The position numbers and the translations under genes are program-made. A model generated the notes under the pieces. The model was given only the letters and a program-made list of their open reading frames with translations. It made no database searches and was not told the origin of the DNA. From assembly GCA_963791885.1 (NCBI GenBank), contig CAWBUL010000004.1, positions 620,001 through 684,000 of the forward strand: a stretch of DNA of 64,000 nt. Reading direction: 5' to 3'. Each line of letters starts with the position of its first letter. The first letter of the stretch is position 1. Below are positions 34,821 to 42,744 of this stretch, in pieces. Source of the DNA: CAVSUZ01 sp963791885 (GTDB lineage Bacteria; Pseudomonadota; Alphaproteobacteria; Acetobacterales; Acetobacteraceae).

Positions 34821-35144
34821 GTGAGGACAGTTTGGGGGCAGGGTCAGCCGCGCCATACGCCCGTTTCGACCAGGTCGCCGGGGACATTCTCCCTAAGTGT
34901 CGTCTCCATGCAAAATTGCAGATTATCTAAACGCTTCATTCCGACCATGGTTAGAGCGAGCGCCGGCCAATCGCGACCCACCTGTCGCCTCTCGGCATCG
35001 AAAGGCAGCCGGTCGAGCAATTCCCATTTTCGTAGGGCAGCCAAGCGTTTTGCTGCCCGTTTGATCGCATCCCTCCATGCCGGTCCCGTTTCCACAAGTG
35101 GCACCAGCTCATCTTCGCCCCAACGAACCAGCGTTCGTTTAATA

Positions 35145-36310
35145 CCAACCCGCGAAAACTCTGACTCACTTCGGATTCCCACTGCCCGCGCCATGTGATT
35201 CGATTCCCGCGCCAATTCGCGGGAGACGAGCATGGGCAGAGCGGTAGCGGTCAGCCGGACCGCTCACAGTGCACGGGGGCTTCGGGCAATGGCGAGCAAG
35301 TGTTTCGACGCTGACCAGGTCCGCCGGTTGCTCGCGATTGCTCTGGTGCTGGAAGGCGCCAGCCGTGGCGAGGCCGCCCGGCAGAGCGGCATGGACCGCC
35401 AGACGTTGCGTGACTGGGTCCACCGCTACAATGCCGAGGGGATTGGCGGCCTTCGATCACGCATCAGCCCCGGCCGCCCGCCGAAGCTGACGATCGAGCA
35501 GAAAGCGGAATTCAGGGCGCTGGTGATCGCGGGACCCGATCCGGCACTGCATGGTGTGGTGCGCTGGCGCTGCGTGGACCTGCAGGAGGAAGCGGCGCGG
35601 CGTTACAACGCCCGGGTTCACCTCAGCACGATGGGCAAGTGGCTGCACACGCTCGGGCTGACCCGGCTGCAACCGCGCCCCTATCATCCCAGGAAGGATG
35701 TCAAAGCCGAGGCGGCATATAAAAAAACTTCCCCTATCGGGTAGCCGAGGCGCTGCCCGAAGAAGCGGCCGAAGCACCTATCGAGGTCTGGTTTCAGGAC
35801 GAAGCCAGAGTCGGGCAGAAGGGCGGACACACTTACATTTGGGCGCCGGTCGGCTCGCGCCCTCTGATGGTGCGCGACAACCGTCATGACTCGGCCTACC
35901 TGTTCGGCGCGATCTGCCCGGCTCGAGGCATCGGTGCCGCCATCATCATGCCGGGCGTCAACACCGAAGCGATGAATGAACACCTGAGCGAAATCAGCAC
36001 TCAGGTGGCGCCTGGTGCGCACGCTATTTTGGTCTGTGACAGCGCCGGCTGGCATCAGCCCGGCGGCCGGTTGCGCGTGCCTGACAACATCACTCTGTTG
36101 CCGCTGCCGCCATACTCGCCGGAACTCAATCCAATGGAGACGGTTTGGGAGTATCTGCGGCAAAACAAACTCACCGCTTTGGTCTGGGAAAGCTACGAGG
36201 CCATCGTCGAGGCGTGCCGACGGGCGTGGCTCTTTCTGACCGATCATCCCCAGCGCATCCGATCGCTCGGAACAAGGCAATGGGCATCGGTCAATGTTTA
36301 AGCGGGCTGG
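35145..36310 (+). mobile_element. IS630-family element
   Basis: 1166 bp between TA duplications (35143-35144, 36311-36312), the target choice of IS630/Tc1 elements. Ends CCAACCCGCG.../...AGCGGGCTGG are an imperfect inverted repeat. Inserted in the same TylF-like gene as the IS3 element, nearer its 5' end. Confidence 0.9.
35232..36301 (+). CDS. IS630-family transposase, two frames joined at an A7 slippery site
   Basis: The first frame (35232-35744) holds tandem helix-turn-helix domains (AIALVLEGASRGEAARQSGM, DRQTLRDWVHRYNAEGI). It reaches AAAAAAAC near 35721-35728; a -1 shift there continues KNFPYRVAEALPEEAAEAPIEV in short blocks into the DDE domain: VWFQDEARVG (Asp), ILVCDSAGWH (Asp), PPYSPELNPMETVWEYL (Glu). 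End at 36301. Programmed frameshifting is known in IS630 relatives. Without the shift only the DNA-binding half is made. ATG 35289 is an alternative start. Confidence 0.85.
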
Positions 36311-36478
36311 TATAAGTAAATCCAGATAAAGGTCCGACGATCGACGTACCATTCCGTTTAACCCCTTTCAGACCGTCATTTTGGGTTGCGCTGAGGATCT
36401 GATTCCATCCCACCCTCCATTTTGGAGTCATTTTAACACAAGACCCGGTCACCAGCCACGCGCGTTAGAACGCACCTC

Positions 36479-38329
36479 TCACCCCAACCCCACCCAATGC
36501 GGCAGCGCCAGCGTAATCGCCGGCACGAACGCAATCAGCAGCAGCGCCGCACCAATCACCGCCAGGTATTTCATGATCGGCCCGGCGACGCGTTCCACCG
36601 GAACGCCCCCAACCGCGCACGCCGTGTAGAGTCCAACACCCAAAGGCGGCGCAAACAGCCCGATTCCCATCGCAATAATCAGCAGGATACCGAAGTGCAG
36701 CGGATGCACACCGAGCTTCTGTGCAGCGGGTAATAACAACGGACCGAAGATGATCAGCGCCGGCGCGCCCTCCAGCACCGATCCCATCACGATCAGCATG
36801 CCCATCGCAATGAGCAGGAAGATCCATACGCCCGACGAAGCGCCAATCCCGGCCAGCGCGCCGGCAATCGTTTGCGGGATCAGATTGACGGTGAGCAGGT
36901 AACTGAGAAGCTCGGCCGAAGCGACAATGAACAGGATCATGCCGGCGAGTGACGCCGAGCGTGTCAGGAAATCGGCAAACGACCACCAGGTCATTTCCCG
37001 GAACAGCAACCCTCCCGCGATCAAGGCGTAGATCACAGCGACAGCAGAGACCTCGGTCGGCGTGGCGATGCCGCCGACGATCCCGCCGACAATGATGACG
37101 ATCAGCGCAAACCCGCTAAGCGCACCAGCCGTGGTGCGCGCGATCTCGACGCGCGAGCGGACCGGGCGGTCGGTTCGGGTCCTGCGTCCCGCGGACAGTA
37201 CGGCCACCAGGATCAGGCCGATCGCCATGACGCCCGCCGGGAACAGCCCGGCGATGAACAGGCCGGCGATGGACACGTTCGCGGCGTAGCCCAGGATGAT
37301 CATGTTGATGCAGGGCGGGATGGTCTCGCCCATCACGGCGGTGGCGGCGAGCAGCGCGACAGCGTCGTCCTCGCGGTAACCGGTGCGGCGCATGGCCGGC
37401 AGCATGATCGATCCGACCGCCGCGACATCAGCGCTCTTCGAGCCGGAAATGCCGGAGAAAACCGCCATCGCCACGATCATCACGACACTCAGTCCACCGC
37501 GCACACCGCCAATGATGATCTCCAGGAAGTCGATCAGCCGGCGGGACATGCCGTTGATGCCCATCACCAAACCGGCGAGCACGAAGAACGGAATGGCGAG
37601 CAGCACGAAGCTGCCGACACCGGTTTGCATCTCGTTGGCGAATTCCAGGATCGGCAGCGAATTCGTCACCGCCATATAGCCCAGGCTGCCGGCCGCGAGA
37701 GCGAAGGCTACGGGCACCGCTCCGGCGAGGCAGATCGCGTCGAGCACCAGCATGGTCCAGATGCCGGTGGCCGCGGACGCGGGTGCGGTAGTGCCCCAGA
37801 TCACCAGCGCCGCGACAATCAGTGCGACCGCCAGACCGGACTCGGCCAAAGCGCGGCGCGGAATACGCGACAGATGGAACAGCGCGAACACCGTCATCGC
37901 GGCGCCGCCGATCAGCAGCGGGAAGTAGTTGATACTGTCCGGCAGCATGCCGCTGGTCGTGGTCTGGCCCTCCACGCTTTGCAGCATCGGGATCGAGGAC
38001 CAGGTGAGGCAGGCTGAAACAGTGAACACGACCCAGGCCGCGAACCCGTCGGCGCGCTCCCCATGGCGGCCGGTCAGCGCATTGCGGAACACGCGAACGC
38101 CAAGATGCTCGGCGCGATACAGCGTCAGTGCGCTGCCCAGAAAGGTGATGGCGATCAGGACCGCGATGGCGATCTCGTCCGCCCATTGGATCGGGTTCGA
38201 CAAAACGTAACGGCAGAAGACGTCAGCCGTGACGATGCAGACGCCGGCGGCAAGAATCAGTGCGCAGATCGTGGCGATCAGCGCGGCGACGGCCCGTTCG
38301 ATAAAGGGCCGTCCCGTCGCGGAGGTCAC
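36479..38329 (-). CDS. TRAP transporter, fused small and large permease (DctQM)
   Basis: 616 residues in one chain. Residues 1-170 are DctQ-like, four membrane segments (VTADVFCRYVLSNPIQWADEI). Residues about 185-610 are DctM-like with twelve segments (GVGSFVLLAIPFFVLAGLVM, FSGISGSKSADVAAVGSIMLPAM, GETIPPCINMIILGY). Brings in an organic acid with sodium. GTG start at 38329, one base after the binding-protein stop, so the operon order is DctP then DctQM. Confidence 0.9.
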   Translation of the reverse strand: MTSATGRPFIERAVAALIATICALILAAGVCIVTADVFCRYVLSNPIQWADEIAIAVLIAITFLGSALTLYRAEHLGVRVFRNALTGRHGERADGFAAWVVFTVSACLTWSSIPMLQSVEGQTTTSGMLPDSINYFPLLIGGAAMTVFALFHLSRIPRRALAESGLAVALIVAALVIWGTTAPASAATGIWTMLVLDAICLAGAVPVAFALAAGSLGYMAVTNSLPILEFANEMQTGVGSFVLLAIPFFVLAGLVMGINGMSRRLIDFLEIIIGGVRGGLSVVMIVAMAVFSGISGSKSADVAAVGSIMLPAMRRTGYREDDAVALLAATAVMGETIPPCINMIILGYAANVSIAGLFIAGLFPAGVMAIGLILVAVLSAGRRTRTDRPVRSRVEIARTTAGALSGFALIVIIVGGIVGGIATPTEVSAVAVIYALIAGGLLFREMTWWSFADFLTRSASLAGMILFIVASAELLSYLLTVNLIPQTIAGALAGIGASSGVWIFLLIAMGMLIVMGSVLEGAPALIIFGPLLLPAAQKLGVHPLHFGILLIIAMGIGLFAPPLGVGLYTACAVGGVPVERVAGPIMKYLAVIGAALLLIAFVPAITLALPHWVGLG

Positions 38330-38330
38330 C

Positions 38331-39362
38331 TCAGATCGTTTGCCCGGTGTCGGTCAGAATTGCCTGGAGCACGGGTTTGGCGTCCGGGTGCTGGTCGGTG
38401 AAGCTCTTCCACAGCGGCTTGACCTCGTTGGCCAAGGCGGCGCGGTCGATGTCGTGCGTCTGCAACCCGTTCTGCTTCAGTTGGTTCAGCGCCTGGTCCG
38501 CAGCAGCGGAGGCTTGCAGGCGCTGGTATTTCACGCCCTCGGCCGCGGCCTGCCGCAGCGCCTGCTGATCGTCCGACGACAGCTTGCCCATCGTTGCGTC
38601 CGAGATGATCGGCGCTGAGGGATCGAAGATATGCCGGGTCATCGTGTAGTTCTTCGCGGTCTCGTAGAACTTGAAGGCGAGGATCGTGGGCGGGTCATGT
38701 TCCAGCCCGTCGATCACGCCGGTTTGCAGCGCAACGTAAACTTCGTTGAAGCTCATGGGCACCGGATCGGCGCCGAGCAGGCGGAATGTCTGGACGTAGG
38801 TGGGTGAGGGCAAGACGCGGAGCTTCTTGCCCTTTAGGTCAGCCGGCGTCAGCACCGGCACCTTCGTCAGCACGTTGCGCGCGCCGAAATTATAGCACCA
38901 GCCCAGGACCTCGGCCCGCGCTTTCTTCTTGAAGATGTCCCCCAGGGTTTGGCCGGCGGTGCCGTCCATGACCTTGCCGGTCTGATCGAGCGAATTGAAC
39001 AGGAAGCCCATGGTCAGCACGCCGAGTTCGGGCACGATCGGCGCCCAGTCGGAGATGGTCATCATCATGTCCAGCGTGCCGGCATTGATCTGGTTGGAGT
39101 ATTTGTCCTCCGGCCCAAGCTGGCTGTCGCCGTAGAAGATCGCGCCGATATTGCCGTTCGTTCGCTGGCTGAGCTCGGCGACGAACTTGTCGAAAAACAC
39201 GGTGTGGGCGTTCTGCGTGTGGGTCGGCTGTGACGAGCCGAATTTCAACGTGAGCTGCTTGCCCTGTTGCCCGCGAATGGCGGACTGGGCACGCGCCGCT
39301 TTGGCGCCGAAGGGCAGGGCAGCGGCAAGACTCAGCGCCTCGCGGCGCGACAGACCGATCAT
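38331..39362 (-). CDS. TRAP transporter solute-binding protein (DctP family)
   Basis: 343 residues. N-terminus SRREALSLAAALPFGAKAARAQ looks like a twin-arginine or Sec signal. Then a TRAP fold: LTLKFGSSQPTHTQNAHTVFF, PADLKGKKLRVLPSPTYVQTF, NEVYVALQTGVIDGLEHDPP with the substrate-contact Arg in KLRV. Periplasmic; delivers ligand to the DctQM permease 1 bp downstream. Ligand unknown. Confidence 0.9.
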   Translation of the reverse strand: MIGLSRREALSLAAALPFGAKAARAQSAIRGQQGKQLTLKFGSSQPTHTQNAHTVFFDKFVAELSQRTNGNIGAIFYGDSQLGPEDKYSNQINAGTLDMMMTISDWAPIVPELGVLTMGFLFNSLDQTGKVMDGTAGQTLGDIFKKKARAEVLGWCYNFGARNVLTKVPVLTPADLKGKKLRVLPSPTYVQTFRLLGADPVPMSFNEVYVALQTGVIDGLEHDPPTILAFKFYETAKNYTMTRHIFDPSAPIISDATMGKLSSDDQQALRQAAAEGVKYQRLQASAAADQALNQLKQNGLQTHDIDRAALANEVKPLWKSFTDQHPDAKPVLQAILTDTGQTI

Positions 39363-39391
39363 TGACGTTCCTCCGAACGGTTATGCGGGGG

Positions 39392-40843
39392 TCAGCCCGG
39401 GTTCCAGGTGAAAGCGTATAGCCGGTTGTCGCTCGCGATAAACAGGTGCTGGCCTGCGATCATCGGCGTGACGAAGTGGCGCAGGCCGGGCAGGGCGCTC
39501 GGGCTGGTCCACAGCAGCGCGCCGGTGTCGCCGCGGAAGGCGTGCATCCGGTCATCGCCCTCGGCGCCGGCGACCCAAACGATTGGCTGGGCAGAGCCAT
39601 TGGTGGTGCTGACGACGGTCGATCCCCGGCCGTCGAGCGGCGCGCACCAAAGCGGGCTGACATCCTGTGCCGTGACGGCCAGCGCTTCCAGTCCGCCGCC
39701 GCAATCGGGTCGTCGGGCCTGGAACACGACAATCATCCGCCCTTGCTCGGGAAAGAAGCTCGGTGCCGTGATGATGGCGGTACCCGCGGCCTTTCGGATC
39801 GCAATCTGCCCTCCGATGCCGCCTAGATTGGCGCGGTTAAGCAGATAAGCGTTCCCGTCCTTGCCAAGCGCCAGCACCCGCGGCGCTCCGCCCACGTTGA
39901 ACGGCATCGGATTGACGCCGCTCATGTCCAGGTCGTCGTCGTCGAGTTCTTTCCAGTTGCGGGGCGCATAGAAGTCCTGCGGATCGGCGCTGTGGGCGAG
40001 ACTTGGGTCAAGGCGGATCACGGCCTCGCCGTCGGCCCAGGTGGTGGTGTCGTCGGTATTGCCGGTGGTGACAAGCAGGGAGCCGTCGGCCGCGGCGATG
40101 CCGCCGGGGGCCCATATGCCACCCTTCAGGCCGCGCGTGCTCCAACCAACTGCGGCGTGCGGCGGCGCGGTGCCCAGGCCGAGGACAATGCCGTGATAGT
40201 CCCCGCAATCGCCAAAGTTGCCGCCATAGGCGATGTAAACGCGGCCTGCGAGCAGGGCGAGGGCGGAGCGCTGGTTCTGCTCGCGTGGGGTGAAGCGGAT
40301 GCCGACGGTGCGCAGCGCGGTGCCGGCATCAACGGGCCAGCCGGGCAGGACACCGCCGTTCTGCAATGACAGGCCGAAGATCAGGTGGGTCGGCGTGCCG
40401 CCGCGATCGACCATGGCATCGAGGTAGATCGCGCCGGTGGCAGGATCGATCACCGGCGTGCCGGTGATCCCGAGCGGATCGATGTTGCCGCACGGCAGCG
40501 CTGCGCGCGGCACCGGCCTGCCGAGAACCGTGCGCCAGACCGTCTGCCCGGTCGTCTCATCCAGCGCCTGCACCACGTCGCTTTCCGTTGCAACGATCAC
40601 CAGGCCGCGCGACGCACTGGCCGGCCTCCAATAGAGCGGCTGGGCATAGACATGGCCCTCGACCCCGCCGTCGAAGGTCTCATCGGCCTGCATTGTCTGG
40701 GCCGCGGCCCAGGTGAGCGAAGGCACGACAGTATCGCCGCTGCGTTGCGGATCGCCATGGAAGGTCAGGACGGACGGGCCTGGCGCTGCTTCCGCAGCAA
40801 AGGCAAACCAGCAGATGAGGAGGATGGGAAGCAGGGCACGCAT
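39392..40843 (-). CDS. PQQ-type beta-propeller secreted protein
   Basis: 483 residues with signal peptide (MRALLPILLICWFAFAAEAAPG). Propeller blades are marked by recurrent AIDxxTGxxxW-type repeats: VVQALDETTGQTVWRTVLG, VIDPATGAIYLD, MHAFRGDTGALLWTS. Lacks the PQQ-dehydrogenase vicinal Cys pair, so enzyme activity is doubtful. Lies just after the TRAP binding-protein gene on the opposite side (upstream in minus order) and may act in binding or breaking down an extracytoplasmic compound. Start 40843 chosen for the signal peptide. Confidence 0.75.
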   Translation of the reverse strand: MRALLPILLICWFAFAAEAAPGPSVLTFHGDPQRSGDTVVPSLTWAAAQTMQADETFDGGVEGHVYAQPLYWRPASASRGLVIVATESDVVQALDETTGQTVWRTVLGRPVPRAALPCGNIDPLGITGTPVIDPATGAIYLDAMVDRGGTPTHLIFGLSLQNGGVLPGWPVDAGTALRTVGIRFTPREQNQRSALALLAGRVYIAYGGNFGDCGDYHGIVLGLGTAPPHAAVGWSTRGLKGGIWAPGGIAAADGSLLVTTGNTDDTTTWADGEAVIRLDPSLAHSADPQDFYAPRNWKELDDDDLDMSGVNPMPFNVGGAPRVLALGKDGNAYLLNRANLGGIGGQIAIRKAAGTAIITAPSFFPEQGRMIVVFQARRPDCGGGLEALAVTAQDVSPLWCAPLDGRGSTVVSTTNGSAQPIVWVAGAEGDDRMHAFRGDTGALLWTSPSALPGLRHFVTPMIAGQHLFIASDNRLYAFTWNPG

Positions 40844-40937
40844 GGGAGCAGTGTGTGCCGATGCGCCCCGGAGGCAAGTTGCAGTAGCGTGAGTGCCGAG
40901 CCCGAGACACAATGACCAAAGAGCGCGGGAGACGGCC

Positions 40938-42593
40938 ATGGAGGTGAAAACCCCCAGTTATGTCATCGGCACGAGCTCTGTGCCCCTGCTCGGCGAAACG
41001 GTCGGGGCGAACCTCGACCGAACCATCGCGCTCTGGGGCGAGCGGCCGGCGCTGATCGTGCGCGCTCAGGGCGTGCGATGGAGCTACCGGGAGCTGGGTG
41101 AGCGGGCGGAGCGCCTGGCGACGGGGCTGCTGACGCTTGGGCTGCTTCCGGGCGACCGGGTGGGCATCTGGTCACCCAACAACGCGGAATGGGTGCTGGC
41201 CCAGTTCGCGACGGCAAAAGCCGGCATGATTCTGGTGAACATCAACCCTGCGTATCGCCTTTCCGAACTCGAATACGCGCTGAACGCGGTGGAATGCCGG
41301 GCGCTGATCACGGCAACGCGGTTCAAGAGCAGCGACTATGTCGGGATGGTGCGCACGCTGGGCCGCGAGCGCCTGCCGAAGCTGGAGCCGATGATCCAGA
41401 TCGGGGATGAGACCGCGCCGGGGTTCCTGCCCTTCGCCGCGGTGGCGGAGGGCAATGCGGGGCGGACGCGGGAATTGACGGAGATCGGTGCCCGGCTGCA
41501 GTTCGACGATGCGATCAACATCCAATTTACGTCAGGCACCACAGGCACGCCCAAGGGTGCGACGCTGACGCACCACAATATCCTCAACAACGGGTTCTTC
41601 ATCGGCGAGGCGATGCGGCTGGGGCCGGAGGACAAGCTGTGCATCCCGGTGCCGCTGTATCACTGCTTCGGCATGGTGCTGGGGAATCTCGCGTGCACGA
41701 CGCACGGCGCGGCGATGGTGTTTCCCGGCGAGGGGTTCGATCCGTTGGCGACGCTGGAAACCGTGGCGGAGGAGCGCTGCACCGGGTTGCACGGCGTGCC
41801 CACTATGTTCATCGCCGAGATGGAGCATCCCGAGTTCGCGCGGTTCAATCTGTCCAGCCTGCGCACGGGTATCATGGCGGGAAGCCCCTGTCCGATCGAA
41901 GTGATGCGGCGCGCGGTCTCGCAAATGCATCTGAGTGAGATCACCATTGCTTACGGGATGACGGAGACCAGCCCGGTCAGCTTCCAGACCACGGCGGACG
42001 ATCCGCTGGAACGGCGTGTCTCGACGGTCGGGCGGATCCATCCGCATCTGGAGGTGAAGATCGTCGACGCCGAGGGGCGCATCGTACCGCGCGGCGCGCC
42101 CGGGGAGCTGTGTACGCGCGGCTACTCGGTGATGCTGGGGTACTGGGGCGACGAGGCGCGCACGAAGGAGGCGATCGATGCGGCGCGCTGGATGCACACC
42201 GGCGACTTGGCGACGATCGACGACGAGGGCTATTGCAACATCGTCGGGCGCATCAAGGACATGATCATCCGCGGTGGGGAGAACGTGTATCCGCGGGAGA
42301 TCGAGGAGTTCCTCTACCGCCATCCGAAAATCCAGGACGTGCAGGTATTCGGCGTGCCGGATGCGCGGTACGGCGAGGAGATTGCCGCGTGGATCCGCGT
42401 GCGGGCGGGCGAGAACCTGACGGCCGAGGATGTGGCCGCCTTCTGCAGCGACCAGATCGCGCACTACAAAGTCCCCCGGCATATCCGATTCGTGGAGGAG
42501 TTCCCGCTGACGGTGACCGGAAAGGTTCAGAAATTCATCATGCGCCAGAAGATGACCGACGAGCTCGGCATAGTGGCGGCCAAGACCGCTTAG
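40938..42593 (+). CDS. AMP-dependent acyl-CoA ligase (FadD/AcsA-like)
   Basis: 551 residues. Activates a carboxylic acid as acyl-AMP, then CoA thioester. INIQFTSGTTGTPKGATLTHHN (P-loop-like motif), AYGMTETSPVSF, LGYWGDEARTKEAID with MHTGDLATIDDEGY, IKDMIIRGGENVYPREIEEFL and the catalytic Lys in TVTGKVQKF are all present. Closest in pattern to medium-chain fatty acyl-CoA synthetases. ATG 40938 starts MEVKTPSYV. Divergent from the propeller gene. Confidence 0.9.
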   Translation: MEVKTPSYVIGTSSVPLLGETVGANLDRTIALWGERPALIVRAQGVRWSYRELGERAERLATGLLTLGLLPGDRVGIWSPNNAEWVLAQFATAKAGMILVNINPAYRLSELEYALNAVECRALITATRFKSSDYVGMVRTLGRERLPKLEPMIQIGDETAPGFLPFAAVAEGNAGRTRELTEIGARLQFDDAINIQFTSGTTGTPKGATLTHHNILNNGFFIGEAMRLGPEDKLCIPVPLYHCFGMVLGNLACTTHGAAMVFPGEGFDPLATLETVAEERCTGLHGVPTMFIAEMEHPEFARFNLSSLRTGIMAGSPCPIEVMRRAVSQMHLSEITIAYGMTETSPVSFQTTADDPLERRVSTVGRIHPHLEVKIVDAEGRIVPRGAPGELCTRGYSVMLGYWGDEARTKEAIDAARWMHTGDLATIDDEGYCNIVGRIKDMIIRGGENVYPREIEEFLYRHPKIQDVQVFGVPDARYGEEIAAWIRVRAGENLTAEDVAAFCSDQIAHYKVPRHIRFVEEFPLTVTGKVQKFIMRQKMTDELGIVAAKTA

Positions 42594-42649
42594 CGGGTGC
42601 GAGAGGCGACCGCCGCGTAAGCGTCGCCCCCGCTGGGAGTCGGACCCCA

Positions 42650-42669
42650 GCTGTGAAATATTTCACAGC
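42650..42669 (+). promoter_or_regulatory. perfect palindrome matching a CRP/FNR-type site
   Basis: GCTGTGAAATATTTCACAGC is a perfect 20-bp palindrome containing TGTGA-N6-TCACA, the CRP consensus half-sites. It is 75 bp before the sedolisin start. A stem (GCTGGG/CCCAGC, 42632-42651) just upstream may end the ligase transcript. Binding by a CRP/FNR-family regulator is inferred. Confidence 0.6.
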
Positions 42670-42744
42670 AAATCCGTCATCTTTTCTCTAGCAAACTGCC
42701 AAAAATCCGATACGACGAATTCTCCCCGAAGAGGAGCGACGCTG

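Larger units (their letters stand above)
33646..34846 (+). mobile_element. IS3-family (IS407-like) element, copy 1
   Basis: 1201 bp, ends TGACCCTGCCCCC.../...GGGGGCAGGGTCA inverted repeat, with a 4-bp target duplication GCCG on both sides (33642-33645 and 34847-34850). Four-bp duplications and the OrfA/OrfB type fit the IS407 group. Inserted in the TylF-like gene. A near-identical inverted copy lies at 44986-46186; a codon at 34713 (Pro here, Ala there) distinguishes them. Confidence 0.92.
33138..36431 (-). pseudogene. TylF/MycF-type O-methyltransferase gene, split by two nested insertion events
   Basis: Three minus-strand pieces join in frame: 36431-36311, 35142-34847 and 33641-33138, once each target duplication is counted once (TA, GCCG). 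The total is 921 bp, 306 codons plus stop. The reconstructed protein starts MTPKWRVGWNQILSATQNDG and contains VETGVWRGGASIFMRAALEA, where the SAM-binding loop is restored exactly across the IS3 junction, then DSFAGLPPPD and RLDGDMFESTMDAL, typical of macrocin-O-methyltransferase-like enzymes (TylF, PF05711-like). Substrate unknown; such genes accompany sugar or secondary-metabolite pathways. A weak ribosome site precedes 36431. The interruptions make it nonfunctional. Confidence 0.85.
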
